Positions 44,844-53,153 of a DNA stretch of 64,000 bases are shown here, one piece after another. Position 1 is the first letter of the stretch. Each line of letters opens with the position of its first letter. The position numbers and the translations under genes are program-made. The notes under the pieces were generated by a model that made no database searches, was not told the origin of the DNA, and saw only the letters and a program-made list of their open reading frames with translations. The stretch covers positions 101,494-165,493 of the forward strand of contig LNFJ01000004.1 of NCBI GenBank assembly GCA_001464625.1. Direction: 5' to 3'. This DNA is from Bacteroidia bacterium Ga0077558. GTDB taxonomy: Bacteria > Bacteroidota > Bacteroidia > Chitinophagales > Chitinophagaceae.

Positions 44844-46739
44844 TTATTTAATAGTGTCAAGTTGCTTTACTTCCTCAGTAAAAAGAAATGAAGGGGACTC
44901 TTTGAAAAGTGCCCAGTCTTCTACCAATCTATCTTTTAACTCATTTAGATTCTTAATAATAGGTTCGCTGAGTGCGATTCTTCCTCTTTCCGTCTGCCGT
45001 ATTAATGTTAATGTGTATTCTAAAAGGTTTACACAAGTGGTAAACTGTCCGCAAACAATAATCTTCTCTAATTTTTTCTGTGCCACATCACTATTGCTGA
45101 ACCATAACGTAGTCCCCATTTCTCTTGCCTCTTCGGCAATTTTCGGAATTTCGTTTTTAATTTCCGTGAGCAATTTTATATCTTCTGCTGTAAGAAATGA
45201 ACTGGGTAATGTTTCATCTTTTTTTGTAAATCTTTCTTCCCGGCTTCTGATATTCCGAAAACTCAATTCATAGATAAAATTAGGCACCCTTCGGTCATCC
45301 CATATTTTATTCTCGTAAAAAATTGTGTAGATAAGCCGTCTTACATGCTTCAAATTTACTTCCACAGACATTGTAACCACTGACTTTACTCTTGCTGTAA
45401 CCAGGTGATGCAAGGTACTCAGTTTGGCAACCTTCAGATAACTTAATAGTTTAGTAAGCATATCATCCGAAAATGTATTGCCAATTTTTTCTTTTATGAG
45501 TTCGTTTAAGTTTAATTTATCAGTACCACTCAGCAGTGTATTTACAAGCGGGTTACCGTGCTTCAAACCGGTGAGGTAGGCTAAACCTAAAATACCAACT
45601 AAACTAACACCCAAGAGAATATAACTAAGCGAAAGCAGTGTGTTATTGCCTGCAAATATCAACCCTGCAATAGAAAGTAATAGCAATGCCGAAACCCAGA
45701 TGAAGGATTGTTTGTATATTCTGCCTGCAATTTTCAATTTACCCAAGTATTTCTCTGCATTATCTTTTCCCCACGAAGCGCCTGTTTCAGGCTCACCTAT
45801 ATAGGGTTCCATAAAATAGCTGGTAACATCATTAACCATAATAAGGTCGAAAGGATGCTTATTCTTTTTTCTTCTTCGCTTATCTGCAGTCATGGCACTG
45901 TTTACACCCTGGTTGTCTGCTACTCCACCATCCATCAGCGAGATGGGTTCAGTTATTGGGGCTGTCGTTCCATTATAATCTTCAAAAAGCAATGCGTTAC
46001 TCAACTCGGCTACACTTAGCTCATTTCCCCTATCATTTCTTAAGTAGGCAAAATCTTCAGGAATATTTATAGGTTCAAAACCAGAAGGAAAACAGGAAGA
46101 TGCAGCAAGAATATCAGCCAGTTTCAATTTACCAAAGACTTCATTTTTAGCCCTGTCAAAATGTATAAACTTGTTCCCTGTTAATTCATAAAGGCTGTTA
46201 TCACTATCATACTGAAATCGGAAGCTAATGCCTCTTTTAAATTCGGTTGCATTAAAACAAACAGAAAAATCTTTGCCTAGCGGTTCTCTCCAAAATACAT
46301 CAAACGTTTCTCCATTAAAGAGTTTTTCATCATACATTTTCGCAAAAGCATTGATTATATTTCTTTGTTTACTAGTCTTTGATTTATCCCATTCATTATC
46401 ATCAGCAATTTTATCAATAGCAGAGATGAGCAAATCTTCCCCATTCATGTCTCCATAGAGCTTCTTAAAGGTCTTATAAAAGGCCTGCTCTTCATTCTTA
46501 CATTGAAGTAAAATGGAACTGTAAACAAGATTGGTTATAGTACCGCCGGAAGTGGAAGCTACATACGTTACATTAGCAAGTAATGATGATTCAAAATCCC
46601 CAATCTTTATTTTACTGCGATTCAGATACGACAATACACCTAAAGCGTAAGCCGCCGCCCTGAAACCGCCACCTGAAAAACATAAAGCAATAGATTGAAA
46701 TGGGGTTGTCAATTCTATTTCCTTCAGGTCGCCAGCCAT
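44844..46739 (-). CDS. patatin-like phospholipase with two membrane helices
   Basis: A 631-residue protein with a patatin catalytic domain: oxyanion loop SGGGFRAAAY (Gly23-Arg27), nucleophile Ser64 in ASTSGGTI, and catalytic Asp near 269 in LMDGGVADNQG. Two adjacent membrane helices lie at about 343-390 and are followed by a 200-residue cytosolic tail. Patatins act as membrane-damaging effectors in CBASS and other defence systems; no nucleotide cyclase is encoded here. It is the first gene of the minus-strand operon with the HNH-ATPase and HNH genes, so it is a plausible effector for them. Confidence 0.85.
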   Translation of the reverse strand: MAGDLKEIELTTPFQSIALCFSGGGFRAAAYALGVLSYLNRSKIKIGDFESSLLANVTYVASTSGGTITNLVYSSILLQCKNEEQAFYKTFKKLYGDMNGEDLLISAIDKIADDNEWDKSKTSKQRNIINAFAKMYDEKLFNGETFDVFWREPLGKDFSVCFNATEFKRGISFRFQYDSDNSLYELTGNKFIHFDRAKNEVFGKLKLADILAASSCFPSGFEPINIPEDFAYLRNDRGNELSVAELSNALLFEDYNGTTAPITEPISLMDGGVADNQGVNSAMTADKRRRKKNKHPFDLIMVNDVTSYFMEPYIGEPETGASWGKDNAEKYLGKLKIAGRIYKQSFIWVSALLLLSIAGLIFAGNNTLLSLSYILLGVSLVGILGLAYLTGLKHGNPLVNTLLSGTDKLNLNELIKEKIGNTFSDDMLTKLLSYLKVAKLSTLHHLVTARVKSVVTMSVEVNLKHVRRLIYTIFYENKIWDDRRVPNFIYELSFRNIRSREERFTKKDETLPSSFLTAEDIKLLTEIKNEIPKIAEEAREMGTTLWFSNSDVAQKKLEKIIVCGQFTTCVNLLEYTLTLIRQTERGRIALSEPIIKNLNELKDRLVEDWALFKESPSFLFTEEVKQLDTIK

Positions 46740-47017
46740 AGTAATTAGTTTTTATTTTCGTTTAATACAGCAAAGATGCCAGGCTACCAATCAGCGAAAT
46801 AAATTGTTTTAGGGGTTGCAGATTTTTTCAAATAAAACACCTCACCAATATATGAAAAAAGTAAATATAGGCTTTACCGTTATTTCACCTTTTTAAAGAA
46901 TAGTCTAAAATTTCGAAAGATTCTGTGAGGAAGATAACGGAAGCAATGGAGAAAGACTAATATTAAACACTTAGTTCCCGAGGAAAATAATGCCGTTAGG
47001 AAAAGGAAATTTGTCCG

Positions 47018-47233
47018 TTAACGGCTGGTGATTTTACCAGTAATTTCATGCTTAACCACGGTTCCTTTAAATTTGGAAGGAATGCGGCTGAGTATATTAG
47101 TGGTAATTTTTGAGAGCATAATTACAATATACCTACGCCTGCCACTATGTCGTACCGCTGCGCCAACTACCTCCTGATATTGCATTAGGTTGTCGTACAA
47201 CTCATCTTTGGCTAATACTATTTTACTTTTCAT
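47018..47233 (-). CDS. small protein resembling a trypsin-like protease N-terminal module
   Basis: Start at ATG 47,233 (MKSKIVLAKDELYDNL), 13 bp after the protease stop; the codons further upstream overlap that gene. The 71-residue product contains VVGAAVRHSGRRRYIVIML and SRIPSKFKGTVVKHEITGKI. These resemble the N-terminal recognition module found fused in some Nal1-like trypsin-fold proteases (valine-rich strand, then IP..G..V). Here it is a separate gene. It is probably a partner or inhibitor of the protease, which is inference. Confidence 0.6.
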   Translation of the reverse strand: MKSKIVLAKDELYDNLMQYQEVVGAAVRHSGRRRYIVIMLSKITTNILSRIPSKFKGTVVKHEITGKITSR

Positions 47234-47246
47234 TAAAAGTATAAGG

Positions 47247-48221
47247 TTATAAAATCTCCACCGACAGCTCATCCAAAACCCACTTTATAGGGTTTGCAAA
47301 GGTTGTGCCATCACTGCTACCTGAAAATAGAAGCCCAACTGCTTTATTGGTCCCATTTTCAAAAATTAAAGCCCCGGAATCACCCATTTCCGAAAATGGC
47401 CGTCCTGGAAGCCCTTTTATAGCAATCTGGTCATAAAAGTAAGCTTCTTTTTTATTCTGGTCAATACCCCCGTAATCTACACGAATATTGGAGCTGGTAG
47501 AAATAACTTTTCCTTTTGTTAAACCAGTTTTTGAACCCTGTTTAAGCACTTTCATTTTATCTTCGGCTTCAGACCATCCGTTTATCTCTTCGTCCCCGGG
47601 CAAGGCATTTGTGCTGATATCCTGGTTTAGTAATTTTGCTACTCCACAATCAATATAGTTCTTTTTCCCTGTTTTTTCTATTTTATAATGAACTTTTTTG
47701 GCATAGCTTAAGTGGGCAGCTACATCATAACGAGGGTCTCCCTTTAGCCGTACTGCTGGAGAAATTATCTCCTCCCCAACACTCACAGTTCCATGATTAG
47801 TAAGAACATGATAATTGCTCAGTATATGCTTTATATTATTTACGTCTTTTACAATACATCCGATTGAGCCAGTATCACCATTTCTGGAACTTATAGAATC
47901 ACCCATTTGTACATACTGGCTTTTTATGGTAATTGGGCCGATATTATCAATAAGTATTTCACCCTGTCTTAGGCCAAGATAATCAGTAAGTAAATCCCCG
48001 GGAACAAGCCCCTCAGTATAAACGCTTAGGCCATAACTTTTATCCTCATTTTGTACCACCCCAATCCCGTTCACAAATTCGTATATATCATCTTTCAAAG
48101 AATCGAACCGGTGCCGGTTTGAAGGAATATTGAAAAAATACCGTCGCCGAATACTTTTATTAAGGAAAATAAAATCGTTGGTTAAGGAGTCCTTAAGTTC
48201 TTTTGCTTGTTGATATGTCAT
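47247..48221 (-). CDS. trypsin-like serine protease
   Basis: A 324-residue chymotrypsin-fold protease with the triad His138 (LSNYHVLT), Asp191 (YIDCGVA) and Ser282 (GDSGAL). There is no signal peptide, so it is cytosolic. Residues 1-110 form an extra N-terminal part with no recognisable domain. Cytosolic trypsin-fold proteases are common in defence loci, where a sensor unleashes them. It is followed by the small 71-residue gene, and the patatin operon starts 279 bp further downstream on the same strand, so all five genes may belong together. Confidence 0.82.
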   Translation of the reverse strand: MTYQQAKELKDSLTNDFIFLNKSIRRRYFFNIPSNRHRFDSLKDDIYEFVNGIGVVQNEDKSYGLSVYTEGLVPGDLLTDYLGLRQGEILIDNIGPITIKSQYVQMGDSISSRNGDTGSIGCIVKDVNNIKHILSNYHVLTNHGTVSVGEEIISPAVRLKGDPRYDVAAHLSYAKKVHYKIEKTGKKNYIDCGVAKLLNQDISTNALPGDEEINGWSEAEDKMKVLKQGSKTGLTKGKVISTSSNIRVDYGGIDQNKKEAYFYDQIAIKGLPGRPFSEMGDSGALIFENGTNKAVGLLFSGSSDGTTFANPIKWVLDELSVEIL

Positions 48222-48266
48222 TAGTCTAATAAATTTTTACTGGTCAATAATCATTACTCATTTATA

Positions 48267-48386
48267 GTGAAAAGCTATGTAGGAAATCCGGTTCAGGATG
48301 GAAGTGTATACACTTGCAGTTATAAGTGTTTGCATCCTGAAGAAAGCAGTGAAGATGAAGCAGAGAAAATCGCTAAGACTTATTAA
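48267..48386 (+). CDS. possible small ORF (39 residues), uncertain
   Basis: A GTG-initiated frame of 39 codons with a Cys-x4-Cys pair (YTCSYKCLHPEE) and an acidic tail. The frame is open for another 14 codons upstream without an ATG, so it could be the 3' end of a lost gene. No family is recognised. The rest of the gap 48,222-48,624 has nothing I can support. Confidence 0.25.
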   Translation: MKSYVGNPVQDGSVYTCSYKCLHPEESSEDEAEKIAKTY

Positions 48387-48624
48387 ATAAAGCAGTCATG
48401 GTGGTTGGTTTGGTTAAGGATTTAAAAAATTGGATTAAAGATAAGGTCTTTTTCTATTTTAAGTTATTGTTATGCATTTTTTCTGCATTGTGGAAGTATG
48501 GGATGTAGTTCTTTATACTTAGCCGTTTGCAGCCACTCTTCAGGTTGTGTAGCCAGGTTAGAAAATGAAAGTAATGATAGATTCTGCTAATATGGATTTC
48601 TAATACAAGCGAGAAATACTGTTT

Positions 48625-48817
48625 ATTAATTCCTCCCACAAAGTTCCCCTTTTGGCTGCTGAAGCGGCCATGAAATTCCGGCATAAAATAAGATACTCTC
48701 ACACGGCAACAGACACTATTTATTCCGTTGCTTCATGGCCTTTATTGCCAAAAGGCAGGGCATGTTCTGTAATTAATTTTTAAAAAAGTAAAAAGTTAAG
48801 TTATGGAACAGATGACA
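48625..48817 (+). repeat. radC leader (copy a, intact)
   Basis: The leader upstream of the real radC, repeated at 41,457 (nearly whole) and 27,639 (first part). It contains potential stems: GGCTGC-TGAA-GCGGCC, GGCAAC...GTTGCT around AGACACTATTTATTCC, and GCCTTT-ATTGCCA-AAAGGC nested in CATG...CATG. The last stem overlaps the radC promoter or leader region. Conservation of a non-coding leader through three copies may mean it acts as RNA or as a recombination target. Confidence 0.6.
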
Positions 48818-49276
48818 ATGCAATTTTCGGAATGGACAAGAGTGGCAGAAGTAGAGCTGGTTTATAAAACAAAAGTAAAAGCTTCTGAAAGGCCATTAGC
48901 AAACAGTTCAAGTAAATGTTACCAATTACTCTTGCAGACATGGGATGAAAACAAGATTGATTTTATAGAACAGTTTAAAGTTTTATTGTTGAACAGAAGC
49001 AACCGTGTATTGGGAATTCTTGAGCTTTCCACAGGTGGCATTACGGGAACAGTTGCTGATACAAGATTAGTGATGATGGCTGCTTTAAAAGCAAATGCAG
49101 TTGCTGTTATTTTATCTCACAATCATCCAAGCGGCAACCTTAAACCAAGCAGGCAGGATGAAGAACTTACGAGAAAAATTAAAACTGCTGGAATGTATCT
49201 CGATATTCAGGTATTAGACCATGTAATTGTTACCAGCGAAGGCTATTATAGCTTTGCTGATGAAGGGGTGATGTAA
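48803..49276 (+). CDS. radC: RadC-like JAB domain protein
   Basis: A 157-residue protein with the RadC/JAB metal-dependent core: ADTRLVMMAALKANAVAVILSHNHPSG (the HxHP metal ligands at about 112-114) and, further on, an acidic D in DEELTRKI and a C-terminal ILDHVIVT-type segment. It lacks the N-terminal helix-hairpin-helix of chromosomal RadC, which is typical of the version carried by mobile elements. No enzymatic role is proven. It marks the right boundary of the DUF932-radC cargo region. Confidence 0.88.
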   Translation: MEQMTMQFSEWTRVAEVELVYKTKVKASERPLANSSSKCYQLLLQTWDENKIDFIEQFKVLLLNRSNRVLGILELSTGGITGTVADTRLVMMAALKANAVAVILSHNHPSGNLKPSRQDEELTRKIKTAGMYLDIQVLDHVIVTSEGYYSFADEGVM

Positions 49277-49350
49277 GCCCCTTTACTATTATTATTTCAG
49301 GTAAGTCAACCTGACAGAATCCGTATTTTTGGGTATAGAATCTTTAATAA

Positions 49351-50919
49351 ATGAATAAAACTTTCAACGTAATAAATCCCGAAGCATTTATAAAAGCATT
49401 TGAGGATATGAATTGCGGTAAAACGCATAGTGCGCAGATTAGCAGCGAAGACTTTGAAATAAGACAAGAGGAAACCCAGCCTCTTGAAGGTTATGAAGTG
49501 CCAGATGGGTTTCCAAATTGTTGTGAAAAGCATAAAGAAATATTGAGGATTGGGCTTGAAAGATTTGCGGGTTTCCCAAATTGTTGTGCTGGGCATAAAA
49601 ATCTAAACAATGCAATGTGGTTTAAGAAGGCAAATTATTCTTACTTGCCAATGAAACTTGTCAATACATTATCATTTACATGGCATTGCATTGCAAAATG
49701 TTTAGATAACCCAAATTGGTATAAAGAAATTACGGACTACATAGAATATACAAAATCCAGTTATGGGCAATTCCCACATGGCTATGGCTCACCTTTGGGT
49801 GCCGAATTGTATTTATATAATCTCGAAAAAAATATTGATGCTGAAGAAGAAATTCCAGTTAATAAAAAAGCGAAACTTCTATCCTTTATCAGAAAATATA
49901 GTGAGCCTATTGAAGAGGTAGAACAAACAGACTTAAACCTGTTAATTGGCAAATACAAAGAGTGGCTTAAAATTTTCCCATTTGAGTTAAGTTTTTTTAG
50001 CCATCTGAAACCCGTTTTTGAAAAACAAATGCCCATTCTTTCTGGCAAAGGGGAAACTAATATTTATACTAGGCTTACCGGATTTAAAATAAAATCAAAA
50101 AAAGAGCTAATCAGTTTTTTGGTGGCTACAACCTTACTAATAATTAAAGAAATAAATACCAGAAACTTGTATCGGGAAAATCTGTTGAATGCAGGAAAGG
50201 GTCTGGAAATTGAAATAGTTTTAGCCAAACGAAAAATTGAGATTGAGGCATTGGATAAATCAGACTGGGAAGACAGAAAAGGTTATATCAAATTATTAAA
50301 ACAATGGCTTAAAGGTGAAAAACAATTTTTAAAAGAAATTAGATTGCTTTTAAATGATTCTACCAGCTCTATTAATTTTGTCCAAGACCTAATTAATGGA
50401 ATGTGGGCACTACAAAAAAATGATTCAAACGAACCCTGTATTGTCAATGTAAGAGAAGACAAACCAGACAAAGAAACTTCGGTTAGGTATTGGTTTAAAA
50501 ACTTCTTTACGGCTCGTTACAAAGATGCTTCAGTAACGGCAGAAGAAGAAAAAGGGAATGGAAGAATTGACTTGAGAGTAGCACACAAATTATTTGGCGA
50601 AAAAATTATTGAATTCAAAGGTTGGTGGAATCAGGATAAAAAGTATTCAACAGAGCAAATATGCAGCTACCTAACGGACTTTGAAAATGACGGATATATT
50701 TTTATGATTAATCACCTAAAGTCAAAAGATATTTCCGCCGATTACAAGGAATTAGTTACCCAACCTGATGCAAACTTTATCGTTGATTCATGGAAGGAAT
50801 ATAAGTTTGAAAACACCGATATGGTTTATTTTGAATCAAAGCACAAATTTGGTGTGAAAGAGAAAATAATTTATCACTTTATTTTTAATGCTTTTTATTC
50901 TGTTGCAAAGGAAAAATAA
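49351..50919 (+). CDS. unrecognised protein with twin GFPNCCxxH motifs and a PD-(D/E)XK nuclease-like domain
   Basis: A 522-residue protein. The N-terminus has two copies of GFPNCC..H, at 53-61 (EKH) and 74-82 (AGH), which look like duplicated metal-binding or structural motifs. The middle (about 150-360) is helical, with a possible coiled-coil. The C-terminus reads GNGRIDLRV (Asp407) and IIEFKGWW (Glu421, Lys423), a good D-x13-ExK nuclease core, and ends in YHFIFNAFYSVAK. I do not recognise the family. Position between radC and the oriT region, inside an island of defence genes, suggests a solo defence protein. Confidence 0.75.
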   Translation: MNKTFNVINPEAFIKAFEDMNCGKTHSAQISSEDFEIRQEETQPLEGYEVPDGFPNCCEKHKEILRIGLERFAGFPNCCAGHKNLNNAMWFKKANYSYLPMKLVNTLSFTWHCIAKCLDNPNWYKEITDYIEYTKSSYGQFPHGYGSPLGAELYLYNLEKNIDAEEEIPVNKKAKLLSFIRKYSEPIEEVEQTDLNLLIGKYKEWLKIFPFELSFFSHLKPVFEKQMPILSGKGETNIYTRLTGFKIKSKKELISFLVATTLLIIKEINTRNLYRENLLNAGKGLEIEIVLAKRKIEIEALDKSDWEDRKGYIKLLKQWLKGEKQFLKEIRLLLNDSTSSINFVQDLINGMWALQKNDSNEPCIVNVREDKPDKETSVRYWFKNFFTARYKDASVTAEEEKGNGRIDLRVAHKLFGEKIIEFKGWWNQDKKYSTEQICSYLTDFENDGYIFMINHLKSKDISADYKELVTQPDANFIVDSWKEYKFENTDMVYFESKHKFGVKEKIIYHFIFNAFYSVAKEK

Positions 50920-50947
50920 GAAATAAGTGGAGTTCTTTATACTAAAC

Positions 50948-51217
50948 TTATACTCCATCAATCCCCAATTTCAAACCCAACAAAACACCCTTATCAACTC
51001 CTTTATTTGCTTCCGGGACATCATACCAATTACCCTCTTTCGTCTTGTATAATTTATAGTTTTCTCCAGCAGAATTTGTAATAAAATATTCGTCTAAAAC
51101 AGCTACCGCAGCACCCAGCACATTAGTTATTTCCACCTGCTTTTTTGTGTAAGAAAATTTGCTTTTATCATTTAAAACAATCTCCTTAATTTCTTCAGTT
51201 CTTATATCCATTTCCAT
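50948..51217 (-). CDS. hypothetical small protein
   Basis: An 89-residue frame on the minus strand with a hydrophilic N-terminus and the segments LGAAVAVLDEYFITNSAGENYKLYKTKEGNWYDVPE, suggestive of a small beta-rich fold. No family is recognised. It is isolated and convergent with the nuclease-like gene. The AT content and codon use fit its neighbours, but a non-coding frame cannot be excluded. Confidence 0.5.
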   Translation of the reverse strand: MEMDIRTEEIKEIVLNDKSKFSYTKKQVEITNVLGAAVAVLDEYFITNSAGENYKLYKTKEGNWYDVPEANKGVDKGVLLGLKLGIDGV

Positions 51218-51388
51218 GTGGCGAAAATAACCATTCTGCTGTAAATGAAAGTTGATGTTTTGCCTGACTAGAAATTAGCCATTCAAACGGCAATATTGGT
51301 ACAGATTTTACACATCTTTTACTATGAATTTGCGAGCACATAAAATATTCTCAACGAATAGATTTTGTAAAGGCATAATGTGCCCGGT

Positions 51389-51459
51389 CTTGCACATGGC
51401 AAGATGTACAAACGTTATACGTTTGGGTCATCTTGCCCTTCACTCCGAAGTCGTTTCGG
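51389..51459. promoter_or_regulatory. probable origin of transfer (oriT)
   Basis: Nested palindromes lie 27-97 bp upstream of the mobilisation genes: GGCAAGATG (51,398-51,406) with CATCTTGCC (51,429-51,437), enclosing AAACGT-TAT-ACGTTT (51,410-51,424). CTTGC (51,389-51,393) pairs alternatively with GCAAG (51,399-51,403). A further CCGAA...TTCGG stem is at 51,445-51,459. Position, density of palindromes and neighbours fit an oriT. The nick site is not identifiable by eye. Confidence 0.65.
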
Positions 51460-51485
51460 GGTATTGAAACAGAAAACTACAAACC

Positions 51486-51881
51486 ATGAAGAAACAGGAA
51501 AGTGAGGTGAGAAGAAAAATGGTGGTGGTAAGGATGAATGAAACTGAACTCAATCAGCTTACAAAATTCCAACAAAAAACCACCGAAAAAGATACCAGCA
51601 GTTACCTGCGAAAAGTGGCTTTGCAAAAACCAGTTACTGTGAAGTACAGAAACGAAAGTGCCGATGATTTTTTATTGGACATGCTGAACCTGAAAAAAGA
51701 ACTCAATGCCATCGGAAATAATTTTAACCAGGCTGTACACAAATTGCACCTGCTGGATAAGATACCGGAGTTCAGGGTTTGGGTACAGCAGTATGATGGT
51801 TTGCAAAAAGTATTAATCAGCAAAGTGGAAGAAATAAAATTAAGAATGAATCAACTCTATGAGCAATGGTTGCAAAAATAA
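51486..51881 (+). CDS. MobC-like relaxosome accessory protein
   Basis: A 131-residue protein of the plasmid mobilisation accessory type: an N-terminal ribbon-helix-helix-like part (VVVRMNETELNQLTKF) and the LNAIGNNFNQAVHKLH motif that is highly typical of MobC-like proteins, then a helical tail. These bind oriT and help load the relaxase. It overlaps the relaxase gene by 16 bp. Confidence 0.87.
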   Translation: MKKQESEVRRKMVVVRMNETELNQLTKFQQKTTEKDTSSYLRKVALQKPVTVKYRNESADDFLLDMLNLKKELNAIGNNFNQAVHKLHLLDKIPEFRVWVQQYDGLQKVLISKVEEIKLRMNQLYEQWLQK

Positions 51882-53137
51882 CCACACCAAAAAGTATTGA
51901 AGCTGCACTCAACTACAACGAAAAGAAAGTGCAGAAAGAAAATGCTGTTTGTTTACAAGCAGTTAATTATTTAAACGAAGCGAAGACCATGAATTTCTAT
52001 CAAAAATTAAATGGATTTGAAGTAAGAAACAGTTTGAATGAAAGAGCCACTACTAAAACGCTTCATGTTTCGCTCAATTTTGACCCATCAGAAAAGCTGT
52101 CTGAAAACAAATTGCTGCAGATTGCATCTGACTACATGACCAAGATTGGATTTGAAGAGCAGCCTTACCTGATTTACAAACATGAAGACGCAGGGCATCC
52201 GCACATTCACATTGTAAGCACTACCATCAAAACTGATGGCAGCAGAATTAATACCCACAATATCGGCAGGAACCAATCTGAAAAAGCAAGAAAAGAAATT
52301 GAAAAATTATATGGTTTGGTGAGAGCAGAAAGACAGGAACAATTAGTGAAGCCAGGCATTAAGCCGGTTGATGCGGAAAAAGCAGTTTATGGAAAGTCAG
52401 AAACCAAAAGAAGTATTTCCAATGTTGTAGGTGCAGTATTCAGTCAATATAAGTTTACTTCCCTGCCAGAATTTAATGCAGCACTAAAACAGTTTAATGT
52501 TGTTGCAGACAGGGGTAAAGAAGAAGGTCGAATTTATAAAAATCGTGGATTGGTATATCGCATTTTTGATGCCAATGGATATAAAGTAGGTGTACCTATT
52601 AAAGCAAGCTCTATTGGATGCAAACCGATACTTGATAATTTGGAAAAGAAATTTGCAGCCAATGAAACGGTAAAGGAATCACTTAAACCATTTGTGAAAA
52701 TCAAACTGGATGATTGCCTTTCCCAATCGCCTTGTTCCATGAAAGTATTGGTGGAGCATTTGAAACAGAAAAATATTTACACCCTGCTTCGCCAAAATGC
52801 AGAAGGCAGATTGTACGGTATTACGTTTGTTGATAACCAAAACAAAGTTGTTTTTAATGGCAGTGATTTAGGAAAGGGTTACAGCGCCGCAGCGTTGCAA
52901 AGCAGGCTGGCAACTGGTAATGATAAATCATTGAACAAGGATGAAACGAAAGACAGCAGTTCCGGTGGTTCTATGCAAAAAGAAATGGGCCGGCAAAAAC
53001 ACCTGGAAAAAACAATTCCTCTCTCAACCAAAACTGAAAGTCCATTGGATGTTCTGCTGTCAACCAAAGAGCAATACGACAACACGCCTTACAGCCTGCT
53101 TAAAAAGAAAAGGAAAAAGAAGAAACACAATTTGTAA
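51866..53137 (+). CDS. MobB/MobA-type relaxase
   Basis: A 423-residue relaxase. The N-terminal ALNYNEKK provides the catalytic tyrosine (about residue 17). The metal-binding motif is GHPHIHIVSTTI (about 109-120, three histidines), and RINTHNIGRNQSEKAR follows, as in MobA/VirD2-type relaxases of Bacteroidota mobilisable elements. The C-terminus carries Lys/Arg-rich stretches. The relaxase nicks oriT and stays covalently bound during transfer. Confidence 0.9.
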   Translation: MVAKITTPKSIEAALNYNEKKVQKENAVCLQAVNYLNEAKTMNFYQKLNGFEVRNSLNERATTKTLHVSLNFDPSEKLSENKLLQIASDYMTKIGFEEQPYLIYKHEDAGHPHIHIVSTTIKTDGSRINTHNIGRNQSEKARKEIEKLYGLVRAERQEQLVKPGIKPVDAEKAVYGKSETKRSISNVVGAVFSQYKFTSLPEFNAALKQFNVVADRGKEEGRIYKNRGLVYRIFDANGYKVGVPIKASSIGCKPILDNLEKKFAANETVKESLKPFVKIKLDDCLSQSPCSMKVLVEHLKQKNIYTLLRQNAEGRLYGITFVDNQNKVVFNGSDLGKGYSAAALQSRLATGNDKSLNKDETKDSSSGGSMQKEMGRQKHLEKTIPLSTKTESPLDVLLSTKEQYDNTPYSLLKKKRKKKKHNL

Positions 53138-53153
53138 AATATAAAATAATGTT

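Noticed and set aside
44844..46739. CBASS, because of the patatin effector
   Set aside because: No cyclic-nucleotide synthase gene (CD-NTase) is visible on either strand nearby.
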